Source: an uncultured Siphonobacter sp.
GTDB taxonomy: Bacteria; Bacteroidota; Bacteroidia; Cytophagales; Spirosomataceae
DNA: 64,000 bases
Reading direction: 5' to 3'
NCBI GenBank assembly: GCA_913775095.1
Contig: CAJYIW010000007.1
Location: forward strand, 76,590-140,589
Shown: piece by piece, positions 27,905 to 36,372 of the stretch
Position numbering within the stretch: the stretch's first letter is position 1
Layout of the letters: each line of letters begins with the position of its first letter
Translations under genes and position numbers: made by a program
Notes under the pieces: generated by a model
Seen by the model: the letters and a program-made list of their open reading frames with translations, nothing else
Databases searched by the model: none
What the model was told of the DNA's origin: nothing

Positions 27905-29029
27905 TCAAGCTAGAGTTCCGAAGGCTTCGCCAAAGGCTTTCATCTCGTCAAGTGTACCCATGGATACGCGGCACCAGTGTTGCCCGGTGAATTCCCAGTT
28001 ACGAATGGCGATCCCTTTTTGAGCCATTTTTTCAACGAAAGACTTTCCATCTGATTTAAGCGGGAAAAGCACGAAGTTCGCCGAGGAAGGGAGGTAGTCA
28101 TACCCCTTGTCTTTCAGGACTTTATATAAGTATTCTTTTGATTCCTTACACTTGGCTTTCGAATAGGTAATGAATTCTTCGTCGAGGTAACTCGCAATGG
28201 CTCCCTTCATGGAGGTAGCGGAAATGCTGCCACCACCCGTACAGTATTTATTAATCTCTCTCAGGGTTTCAGGTTGTCCGACGAGGTAACCGATCCGCAA
28301 ACCAGCGAACCCGTGAACTTTGGAGAACGTCCGGGCAATGAGCACATTATGACCTTTTCGAACCAGTTCCATCATGCTGCTGGCTTTGGGATCCGCGGCG
28401 TAATCCATGTAGGCTTCGTCGATGAAGAGCGGTTTTTTCTTCGCCATGTCTTCACAAAAAGCGGACATTTGAGAAGCCTCTTCCAGCACACCCGTGGGGT
28501 TATTGGGATTGCAGAGGTAAACCAGCGATGTTTTGCTGTCTACTGCTGCTGCCATGCCGTTGAAATCGTAAGTAAAATCTTTAGTAACCGGGACTTTCTT
28601 GAAGGTGTTACCCAGATCAGAAGCCGCCCGCAGTAACTGCATATACGTCGGATCTCCGCCGACGATGTTCGTTCCTAAACCCCCTTTGAGGGTATAATAA
28701 ATGCCCGAGGCCATCAGTAACTCGCCCGAGCCGGCCCCGAGCATTACGTGAGCTTCGGTAACGCCGTTTTCCCGGGCAATCATTTTCCGGAAAGCCAGGG
28801 CCGCTTCGTGCTGGTACATCCAGCCGCTGGAAACGGCATCCGCAATGGCTTTCTGAGCTTTCTGCGAAGGACCATACGGATTTTCATTTTTATTCAGACG
28901 AGCTTTGACCGCCATTCCTGCCAGATGCGGAAGACCGACTTCTGCCGCCTCGGCAGGTCTCCAGAAGTCAGATACGTGGGCTCCGGCGATGGCTAAAGCC
29001 CCGGATTTAAGCCAGTTGCGACGATTCAT
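27905..29029 (-). CDS. Tat-exported PLP-dependent aminotransferase (HisC-like)
   Basis: A 374-aa fold-type I aminotransferase. It opens with a twin-arginine signal (MNRRNWLKSGALAIAGA), indicating export already folded with PLP. The enzyme core shows LNKNENPYGPS, VYLCNPNNPTGVL, FIDEAYMDYA and the PLP-lysine segment ARTFSKVHGFAGLRIGY, all close to histidinol-phosphate aminotransferase. Histidine synthesis is cytoplasmic, so this is not expected to be biosynthetic HisC. It ends a minus-strand run after SusC, SusD and a lipoprotein, so its substrate may be an amino compound imported by that system (inference). Confidence 0.88.
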   Translation of the reverse strand: MNRRNWLKSGALAIAGAHVSDFWRPAEAAEVGLPHLAGMAVKARLNKNENPYGPSQKAQKAIADAVSSGWMYQHEAALAFRKMIARENGVTEAHVMLGAGSGELLMASGIYYTLKGGLGTNIVGGDPTYMQLLRAASDLGNTFKKVPVTKDFTYDFNGMAAAVDSKTSLVYLCNPNNPTGVLEEASQMSAFCEDMAKKKPLFIDEAYMDYAADPKASSMMELVRKGHNVLIARTFSKVHGFAGLRIGYLVGQPETLREINKYCTGGGSISATSMKGAIASYLDEEFITYSKAKCKESKEYLYKVLKDKGYDYLPSSANFVLFPLKSDGKSFVEKMAQKGIAIRNWEFTGQHWCRVSMGTLDEMKAFGEAFGTLA

Positions 29030-29070
29030 AAGTGCAGAAGTTTAGACGTGCATGGTCAGATTAAAGTAAG

Positions 29071-29541
29071 TTACTTGACCTGAATGGCCGACAGACGCGT
29101 AAAGGCTTGTCCTTTGTATTCGCCCGTCCAGTTAAGGGCCGCCCGGTTACCCGGTGCCGGTGCCGAGATACCCAGTTGAGCCCAGGTGGCTGTGAAGGTT
29201 ACCACCCCTTTAGCGTCGGTAGTGGCTTCGCCAATGGGGGTACCATTGCGTAGGGTTAGTTTAATCGGCAGATTGGCCAGAGGAAGGGAATCAATGCCTT
29301 TGGTATAATCCAGAATATGGGTTTTGTCCAGTTCCAGAATTCGGGCGGTCAGGGTTGCTGACTTGCTACCCTCCAGCATAACTGTGGGTTCGGTGGCAAA
29401 ATCAGTCTGGTAGGGAGCTCCCAGTACCTGCACCAGCACGGGCGAAACTACCCGGGGAACGAACGGATCTTCGGCTTTCTGGCAAGCCGTGAGAAAGCCA
29501 GCACCAATCAGAAAAGTAAGGGGTATGAATAGTTTTTTCAT
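29071..29541 (-). CDS. Small lipoprotein with Ig-like domain, SusCD-associated
   Basis: A 156-aa protein with a lipobox (GFLTACQKAEDP). The mature part contains a beta-rich segment TARILELDKTHILDYTKGIDSLPLANLPIKLTLRNGTPIGEATTDAKGVVTFTATW, resembling a bacterial Ig-like or CNA-B-type fold. It starts 44 bp after SusD and is in the same direction, so it is likely the third gene of the operon, in the place where SusE/SusF-type surface glycan or ligand binders occur. No ligand can be named. The start is at the signal peptide Met. Confidence 0.7.
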   Translation of the reverse strand: MKKLFIPLTFLIGAGFLTACQKAEDPFVPRVVSPVLVQVLGAPYQTDFATEPTVMLEGSKSATLTARILELDKTHILDYTKGIDSLPLANLPIKLTLRNGTPIGEATTDAKGVVTFTATWAQLGISAPAPGNRAALNWTGEYKGQAFTRLSAIQVK

Positions 29542-29585
29542 GAAATCGATCGCTTGAATTTCCTTACTGAAATGAATACAGAACT

Positions 29586-31064
29586 TTATTTTTCTGCCCA
29601 CCAGAGTTTCGTTTTGAAATCGTCAGTACCGCCGTTGAGGGTAATGCCCGCTTTCATGTTCTCGCCGTTGAGAGACGCTTCCGAGCCGGGGTACGTTAAA
29701 CGGGTGGGCAGCACGCCATCATTCGCAAACACCGAACGGGGATCTTTGGCCGGGAAAAGGGGTAAGCCCGTTCGCCGCCATTCCACCCAGGCTTCCACGC
29801 CATTGGCGAAAAGGCTAATCCATTTCTGCTCCATGATTTTTTCGCGGGTAATCGTCCCTACGGTCGTGAAATAGCTGGCGGGTGTAGTCAGACCGTATTG
29901 CGTCATGGAGGCATTGACTCCCTTTTCAAAATACTCTTTCGCCGCGGTTGCTCCGCCCTCAATGTCGCCGTCGATGGCTGCTTCGGCCAGAATGAACTGG
30001 AGCTCGGCCAGCGTCATTACTACCTCTGGAGCATCGGCTTTGGTAAACGCAGTTCCAATTTTAGCCGCCGTGGAAAGGTACGTAGTGGCGATGGCATCGG
30101 GTAAGCCGTTGGGAACGCCCTGCCAGGCATTGCCCTGTTGCGTACCGTACACTCCCAGGCGGGGGTCACTCAGGCTTACTAACTTATCCACCAGCGTTTT
30201 CGATAAATTCCAGTCCGTCCGGCTTCCCCAAATCATGGTTTCGTTCCATTCATTATTCGAAGGGCGGGAAGTGGTGGTTTTGAGGGTAGCGTTATCGTCG
30301 TTGCTGGTAAAAATCGGGTAGGTCGTTGGATCCGCCAGAATTTCTTTCATAATGGCCCGGGATTCGGCCGGTTTTTTAGCCGCCTGGCGATTGGCTAAAC
30401 GCAGCCGCAGGGAATTAGCGAATTTCTTCCATTTCAGAATGCTGCCGTTGTAAACGATGTCTCCGGCAATGGCCGGACCTGAAACGGAAAGTTTTTCATT
30501 GGCTGTTTTCAGATCCGCCAGCATTTGCGTGTAGACCTGTTCCTGAGAATCGTATTTGGGCGTTAAAATCGGGGCTTCCGCTCCGCCTTTTAAGGCTTCC
30601 GAGTAAGGAATGGCTCCAAAGGTATCCGTCAGTAAAGAGAAAACCCAGGTCCGCATCACCAGAGCTACGCCGTAATAACTGGCATTGGGCTGGCTGCCAT
30701 TTTCGGCCGTAATGGTCAGGATTCGCTGATAGTTTAACTGGGAATCATTGAAGAACGACTGCCAGTTATTGAGCATCAGGGCTTGGGAAGCTTCGTAGTT
30801 ATCGCCTTCATTGGAATAAATGTTCCGCCCCAGATGCTGAATCCATAACTCGGCCGCATCCAGATTCAGTCGTTCAAACCGGGTATTGCTACCCCAATAG
30901 CGATCAATGGATTTCTCCAGCCCGTAGGTTAATAAATACTGGGGCGAAATAGTCGTGGGACTGTTGGGGTCTTTGTTAATGTTGTCAAACCGACTCGTAC
31001 AGGCAGAGCTTACCAGGGCGATGCCCGCGGCCAGTGTTAGGTTTTTCAGGGAAAGTATCTTCAT
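29586..31064 (-). CDS. SusD/RagB family nutrient-binding outer membrane lipoprotein
   Basis: A 492-aa surface lipoprotein with lipobox LVSSACTSR. FDNINKDPNSPTTISPQYLLTYGLEKSI is the start typical of the SusD-like group 2 (SusD/RagB nutrient-binding lipoproteins). Helical TPR-like segments follow, with FILAEAAIDG and EKIMEQKWISLFANGVEAWVEWRRTGLP near the C-terminus, a conserved SusD ending. It forms the lid on the SusC pore encoded just upstream. Group 2 members are often linked to peptides rather than glycans, which would suit the exported aminotransferase next door, but the ligand is not determined. Confidence 0.93.
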   Translation of the reverse strand: MKILSLKNLTLAAGIALVSSACTSRFDNINKDPNSPTTISPQYLLTYGLEKSIDRYWGSNTRFERLNLDAAELWIQHLGRNIYSNEGDNYEASQALMLNNWQSFFNDSQLNYQRILTITAENGSQPNASYYGVALVMRTWVFSLLTDTFGAIPYSEALKGGAEAPILTPKYDSQEQVYTQMLADLKTANEKLSVSGPAIAGDIVYNGSILKWKKFANSLRLRLANRQAAKKPAESRAIMKEILADPTTYPIFTSNDDNATLKTTTSRPSNNEWNETMIWGSRTDWNLSKTLVDKLVSLSDPRLGVYGTQQGNAWQGVPNGLPDAIATTYLSTAAKIGTAFTKADAPEVVMTLAELQFILAEAAIDGDIEGGATAAKEYFEKGVNASMTQYGLTTPASYFTTVGTITREKIMEQKWISLFANGVEAWVEWRRTGLPLFPAKDPRSVFANDGVLPTRLTYPGSEASLNGENMKAGITLNGGTDDFKTKLWWAEK

Positions 31065-31118
31065 TGCTCAGTGATTATCGGTGATGAATCATCAAAAAGG
31101 GAGATGGGTATCCGGTCG

Positions 31119-34100
31119 TTAGAAGCCAAGACTCAGGTTAAAGCCCATGCTTCTCGAAGAAGGCAGTTCACCGTACCCAAAGCCCTGAGCGTTACCGCCG
31201 TTGGCATCAATTTCAGGATCAGCATGAGGATGATTCCGGAATAACATGGCCACGTTACGACCCACCACTGAAAGTCGGGCTGACTGCAAACGCAAACGTT
31301 TGATAAAAGCCGATGGAATCTGATAACCGAAGGAAACTTCCCGAAGCTTGACGTAGGAGGCATCGAAAATGGCGGCTTCGTGGTAGTTACGGGGGTTGTT
31401 GTACCCGTAATACTGATTGGCCGCCACAATGGTCGCATTAGGAGCGAAGGTATAGCCCCCATCCGCCCGGCGAACCGCACTGACGCCCTGACCAATCACG
31501 CCCTCTTCCCGGCCCATCGCCGTTTCTGCGTACTGTCCCGTCCAGCGGGCGTTGGCGGTTCCTTCGTCGTACATGGCTCCGCCGATTTTAGCATCAATCA
31601 GTGCCGAAAGGATGAACCCTTTGAAAGAAAAGGTATTGGAGAATCCACCCGTCCAGTCGGGCTGGATGTTGCCCAGGATTTTCTGAGTAGTGGACCGGAC
31701 CGGCAATCCATTGTTCAGTACCAGCTGCCCCGCGTATTGGCCGGTAGGATCATAATAAGCTGCCGATGGATCACTGCTTTGGACGCGTTCAAACCCATAG
31801 CCGTATAGAGTTCCGTAGGGCTGACCGGCACGGGCTTCCAGGGTTAAGCCCCGGCGTTCGTTAATAACGAGGTTATTCAGAACGCCCGGTAACAACTCAA
31901 GAACGGTATTGCGGTTACGGGCAAAGTTCAGGCTAACGTCCCAGCTAAAGCCATTCCCCAGTTTCAGGGGTATTCCGGTGATACTGATTTCTAAACCCCG
32001 GTTTCGCATCTTGCCAATGTTCTGAATACCATCGGTGTAGCCCGTAGCCTTGGAGTATTGAACAGGAATGATCTGGTCTTTGGTGATCTGTGAATAATAC
32101 GTAACGTCCAGTCCTAAACGTCCCCGAAAGAAACGAGCTTCCAAACCGGCTTCCTGACCCGTCGTAATTTCGGGTTTCAGCAGGTTATTGGGTTTACGGG
32201 TAGGTTCGAAAAACTCAGGTAAGGCCCCATTCCAGGAAGTCCCGGCGGTGTAACTCGGCATCAGGCGATAGGGATCCGTGTCATTCCCGACCTGAGCCAG
32301 ACTTCCCCGGACCTTCAGGAACGAAAGCACACCGTTTTTCAGCGAAGGAACCATATCCGAAACCACCGCACTCAAAGCCGCCGAAGGGTAGAAGTAACTG
32401 CGGTTGCTGGCGGGAAGGGTAGAGGACCAGTCATTGCGGGCGGTGATATCCAGGAAAAGCATGTTCTGCCAGCCCAGATTGACGGCCCCAAACACCGACT
32501 GGCTTTCTTTCCGCTCAATGCGGCTGGCCACGGTATTCTGCGTAGCAATGGAGTTGGCGAGGTTGTACACGCCGTCCACCACCAGCTGACCTACGTTGGT
32601 ATAGTTTCGTTTGTAGTAATTCGTTCGTAACAGAGCACCCGCCGTGGCACTCAGCGAAAAGGCTTCGGTGATGTCTTTTTTATAGGTTAAAATGACATCG
32701 GTATTATTTTCCTGCCGACGCATGATTTCTTCAGAATACGCTCCGTACACGCGAGAGCCGTTCCGCACCCGCTCAAAATTGCTGACGTTAATGACGGTTT
32801 GCGTCCACAAATCCGTACCCGAACGGAGCATCAGGTTTAAGTCCGGGAGAATTTTATAGGTAAGGGCCATATTGCCCACCAGACGATCTTTCGTGTCGGC
32901 GTTGGGCAGCATTTCCTGTAAGTAATAAGGATTGGAAAAGAAGGTATGCTGCCAGTTGGGAGGATTGCCATCGCCGGCTTTCTGAATGTGAACGTCAGTA
33001 TAGTCACGCCAGTTACGCAGTTTATTCCAGTCCGTCTGGCGGTGTGACCAGATGAATTCCTGACCACCGGCATACCCGCGGTTACCGGAGCCGCTCTGAA
33101 TATATTCCGCCGAAAGAGATACGTTAAGTTTTGGGGTGAAGTTATAGTTGGTATTGAGTTTGTAATTATTCCGGTGATAATCATTGTAATACATAATTCC
33201 CTTCTGATCCAGGCGACCCAGCCCCAGCCGGAAGCTGCCTTTCTCGTTGCCGCCCGAAATCGCAATGTTATTCGACCAGGTGCTTCCCGTTTGCCAGAAA
33301 TCCTGATAATTGCCGGGCATGGGCGTTAAAGGAGCTACGTCCGTGCCCGTCCACCACTGCCGCACCAGCCGCCCGTCCATCGGAGCACCCCAGCTTTCAT
33401 CGGTTCCTTCCGTTCCGGTCAGTGGAGCGTAAGGACCGTACGCGGCCCGGTACTGAGCGATTTCATTGGGATCCGTAATGGCTCCACTCCAGCCGTCATG
33501 ATACCAGGTGCGGTAGCCGTTTCCGCCACCGTAGGTATTCTGAAAGTTGGGCGAAATCCAGGGACGCTCGATGGTATAGTTGGTATTGACTTCCACACCA
33601 ATTCCCTGCTGGCCGGACCCGTCTTTCGTCGTAATCAAAATAACGCCATTGGCTGCCCGGGACCCGTAGAGGGCGGAAGCCGAGGGTCCTTTCAGAACGG
33701 ATACGTCCTTGATGTTTTCGGGATTAATGTCGCCAATGCCGCCCCCGAGGCGTTTACTGAAGGTCTGCTCAATGGGCACGCCGTCCACGACGATCAGCGG
33801 CTGGTTATTATTGGTGATGGATGACGCTCCTCGAATCTGGATGGTGGAGCCCGAACCCGGCCCCGTGCCCGACTGAATGCGTAACCCCGCCACTTTTCCC
33901 GAAAGAGCATTGGCCACGTTGGAAGGACGGACCTCCGCCACGGCTTTGCCGCTCAGGCTCTGCTGGGCGTATCCCAGGGCTTTCTTTTCCCGCTGAATCC
34001 CGAGGGCCGTGACCACAACTTCCGTTAACTGTCCCGCTTCCGGTTTCAGGTAAACATCCAGCGACGTCTGAGTCGTAATGGACACTTCCTGTTTAATGTA

Positions 34101-34334
34101 TCCAATGAAAGAAATAATCAGCGTTGCTCCGCCCGAAGGAATGGGTAGTTTAAACTGGCCTTCGCCGTCGGTGGTGGTGCCTACGGAAGTACCCTTGATG
34201 GACACGGAAGTGCCGGGTAAGCCTAGTTTCTCGTCGGCCGAATACACTTTTCCGCTCAGAATCTGATTCTGGGCCGAGACCGTAAACGACCAACCCATCA
34301 ACAAGGCCCAAAGCCATAGTAGATTTCTCTTCAT
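31119..34334 (-). CDS. SusC/RagA family TonB-linked outer membrane protein
   Basis: A 1071-aa TonB-dependent importer. After the signal peptide (ending TVSAQ) comes a carboxypeptidase-regulatory-like domain (LSGKVYSADEKLGLPGTSVSIKGT), a TonB-box-like stretch (LTEVVVTALGIQREKKALGYAQQ), and the plug domain with IQIRGASSITNNNQPLIVVDGVP and VLKGPSASALYGSRAANGVILITTK. The barrel ends in FNLSLGF, the aromatic C-terminal residue expected for outer-membrane insertion. It pairs with the SusD gene 54 bp downstream. The start is the signal-peptide Met; five upstream codons are dropped. Confidence 0.95.
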   Translation of the reverse strand: MKRNLLWLWALLMGWSFTVSAQNQILSGKVYSADEKLGLPGTSVSIKGTSVGTTTDGEGQFKLPIPSGGATLIISFIGYIKQEVSITTQTSLDVYLKPEAGQLTEVVVTALGIQREKKALGYAQQSLSGKAVAEVRPSNVANALSGKVAGLRIQSGTGPGSGSTIQIRGASSITNNNQPLIVVDGVPIEQTFSKRLGGGIGDINPENIKDVSVLKGPSASALYGSRAANGVILITTKDGSGQQGIGVEVNTNYTIERPWISPNFQNTYGGGNGYRTWYHDGWSGAITDPNEIAQYRAAYGPYAPLTGTEGTDESWGAPMDGRLVRQWWTGTDVAPLTPMPGNYQDFWQTGSTWSNNIAISGGNEKGSFRLGLGRLDQKGIMYYNDYHRNNYKLNTNYNFTPKLNVSLSAEYIQSGSGNRGYAGGQEFIWSHRQTDWNKLRNWRDYTDVHIQKAGDGNPPNWQHTFFSNPYYLQEMLPNADTKDRLVGNMALTYKILPDLNLMLRSGTDLWTQTVINVSNFERVRNGSRVYGAYSEEIMRRQENNTDVILTYKKDITEAFSLSATAGALLRTNYYKRNYTNVGQLVVDGVYNLANSIATQNTVASRIERKESQSVFGAVNLGWQNMLFLDITARNDWSSTLPASNRSYFYPSAALSAVVSDMVPSLKNGVLSFLKVRGSLAQVGNDTDPYRLMPSYTAGTSWNGALPEFFEPTRKPNNLLKPEITTGQEAGLEARFFRGRLGLDVTYYSQITKDQIIPVQYSKATGYTDGIQNIGKMRNRGLEISITGIPLKLGNGFSWDVSLNFARNRNTVLELLPGVLNNLVINERRGLTLEARAGQPYGTLYGYGFERVQSSDPSAAYYDPTGQYAGQLVLNNGLPVRSTTQKILGNIQPDWTGGFSNTFSFKGFILSALIDAKIGGAMYDEGTANARWTGQYAETAMGREEGVIGQGVSAVRRADGGYTFAPNATIVAANQYYGYNNPRNYHEAAIFDASYVKLREVSFGYQIPSAFIKRLRLQSARLSVVGRNVAMLFRNHPHADPEIDANGGNAQGFGYGELPSSRSMGFNLSLGF

Positions 34335-35263
34335 AAATAATGTGGTCAAGCGTGATACATGGGAGGCTCAGCCGATTGGAGCTGAACAAAGACACGGTAC
34401 TGGGTACGCAGAGAAAAAGGAGTAAGTAACTAAAGCCGGCTTGCGGAGGAGCAGACGCGTAATTCAGGACCTGAAACTAAAGGATCGTTTGCATGAGCAG
34501 ATGTTTCGAGTAGTGCGTTTAGGAACGAGTGGGAAACCATTGCTGAAACAAATTTACGTACGGCCACAGGTCAGGGAAAGGGCCGCAATCTTTCCGATTG
34601 ACCTGCGGAACCGTAACGTAAGCTGCCTGATCATGTTTCCGGAAAACATGTCATTCAGTGCCAGAGGGTAACCATCCGTCCGAAAGCGTGGACGATGGGT
34701 TACTGTTCGTACTTAAAGTATAAGTCAATTTCTATTTCAGTCAGGCTGCTGACTCTAACGTACGTAGTATACGTTGATCGGCTGTTCAAGTAAATGAAAG
34801 TGTTCACAACGACTTTCCTTACTTCCTGACTCCAGCAAGTTTTCCATAGTGCGGCCGGGAAAACTTACTTTTGAAGAGGCTACTGATTCTTGAACTATTT
34901 ATAGGTACAACATTATATCTAAATTTATAAAAAACCAAATTATTAAGTTTATTTTTTGACTATATAGAAACATAATTTTGAAAAAATCAATTTTTACAGA
35001 ATATAAATATTTACATAGGTAAATTTATTATCGTAATAGTGATAATTATCCTGGATGAGAGGTTTCAAGTAAAGGGAAATGACAGGGTAAGGTAATTGAA
35101 TATTTTTAAGGCAATTATACTTTTTCTACCATAACGGAGTTATACTAGGTAACTGAATTCAAGGTAATTAGCAGCGGTAACCGAGAATGCCTGGGTTAAT
35201 AATTTGGCAATCTGGCCGAACCCCGCCATTTTTGTGCCGCTTACCGAAACCCCCATATTTGGA
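34335..35263. other. 929-bp gene-free region upstream of susC
   Basis: No credible gene. On the minus strand TAAATTTG (34549-34556) is a full -7 match about 215 bp upstream of susC, which would give a long 5' leader. The part from ~34900 to ~35160 is very AT-rich. An imperfect hairpin lies near 34669-34701 (TAACCATCC and GGATGGTTA-like arms). No sigma/anti-sigma genes accompany the SusC gene. Confidence 0.4.
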
Positions 35264-35737
35264 ATGAAATTACCAGTATTGAAGATTTCGGCTCTATTGA
35301 GTTGTATGGCTTTTTGCAAAGCAAAAGCTCAGGGTGTGGCAGAGATATCGGGTTTGGCCTCCATTTATCACTCCAAGTTCGAAGGGAAAAAAACCGCTGC
35401 GGGCGAATTTTTCAACCAATCTTTTCTGACGGCTGCCCACAAAACCTTACCATTCAATTCTTTGGTGGAGGTAATTAATCCCGATACCAAAAAGTCAATT
35501 ATCGTCCGTATCAACGACCGAGGGCCTTACGGGCATCACCGTTTAATTGACCTTTCAGAAACCGGAGCCAAGTTGCTGGGCTTTCTGGGAAAAGGCGTCG
35601 GAGAAGTAACCATTCGCATTCTGCGTTGGGGTGGGGCCACTTCCCCTAAACCCCTGCTTGATCTGGAACCACAGATCACCTATTTCGTTGCTGATTCCTT
35701 AATGAGACGTACGAGTAGCGTGCGGGTGCATCGGTAA
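35264..35737 (+). CDS. RlpA-like double-psi beta-barrel protein (second copy)
   Basis: A 157-aa exported protein with signal peptide ending CKAKAQ. The domain reads GLASIYHSKFEGKKTAAGEFF, AHKTLPFNSLVEVINP and VRINDRGPYGHHRLIDLSETGAKLLG, so the DRGP and DLS signatures are intact. It is related to the RlpA-like protein at 2606-3106 but not near-identical. No SPOR domain is present. The start Met opens the signal peptide; a 20-codon upstream extension was rejected. Confidence 0.85.
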   Translation: MKLPVLKISALLSCMAFCKAKAQGVAEISGLASIYHSKFEGKKTAAGEFFNQSFLTAAHKTLPFNSLVEVINPDTKKSIIVRINDRGPYGHHRLIDLSETGAKLLGFLGKGVGEVTIRILRWGGATSPKPLLDLEPQITYFVADSLMRRTSSVRVHR

Positions 35738-35842
35738 CAAAACATTCTTCTGCGGGTTGGGTTTTACAAGGACAAGGAATATCTTTCGATTCCCATTCTG
35801 ACTTCGTATCTTTAAACTACGAAAGGATTAATCACAACGAGT

Positions 35843-36268
35843 ATGGACGATACGCTTCACCCGCTTTCCTGGCTTTCGGGCCTCGTTTGGGGCAAACCTG
35901 AAGAGGAATCACCCGCCGAGGAAGCCACTATATATTTATACCGCGTAGGAGAAAAGAAAGCTTTTTTTCGCCGTTTTAAAATCTGGATTAACGGAAAATA
36001 CATCGGTAAACTGGACAACTGGGGCAGCATGGCTCTAAAACTCGAACCCGGCACGGTACGGATCGAAACGGCCCTGAGTGGATTAACCATTGTTCCGCGT
36101 TTACGCGAAGAAGTAACGATAGATGTTCACCCCGGCTGTGAGTACTTCATTGAAGGAAATCACCGATCCGGTATGTTGAGAGGTTCGCTTGGATTAAGTG
36201 AAGTCACGGAACCGACATTCCGGAAATACGCCAGTTATCTGAAAAACGTAGGCTGGCGAAAGGTATAA
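35843..36268 (+). CDS. DUF2846-like protein
   Basis: A 141-aa protein whose central part EEATIYLYRVGEKKAFFRRFKIWINGKYIGKLDNWGSMALKLEPGTVRIETA fits the DUF2846 pattern: a short beta-sandwich with I-x-I-N-G-x-x-I-G-x-L and L-x-P-G. The usual lipoprotein signal is absent; the first 25 residues are only moderately hydrophobic (LSWLSGLVWG), so location is uncertain. Function is unknown. TATCTTTA at 35807-35814 is a one-mismatch -7 box. Confidence 0.6.
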   Translation: MDDTLHPLSWLSGLVWGKPEEESPAEEATIYLYRVGEKKAFFRRFKIWINGKYIGKLDNWGSMALKLEPGTVRIETALSGLTIVPRLREEVTIDVHPGCEYFIEGNHRSGMLRGSLGLSEVTEPTFRKYASYLKNVGWRKV

Positions 36269-36285
36269 GCATCCGCATTTTGAGG

Positions 36286-36314
36286 AAAGCTCTGACTGAG
36301 TCAGGGCTTTTTTT
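36286..36314 (+). terminator. Terminator after the DUF2846-like gene
   Basis: Stem AAAGCTCTGAC/GTCAGGGCTTT with a 3-nt loop and a following T run. Confidence 0.75.
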
Positions 36315-36372
36315 ATGACTAAACCAGGCGATTAATCGAGTATAAGGGCACTTTTGGTATCTATTTCTTAGT

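Noticed and set aside
34441..34671. 76-aa reading frame upstream of susC
   Set aside because: Basic, low-complexity composition with no motif, no promoter and no conserved pattern; probably chance.
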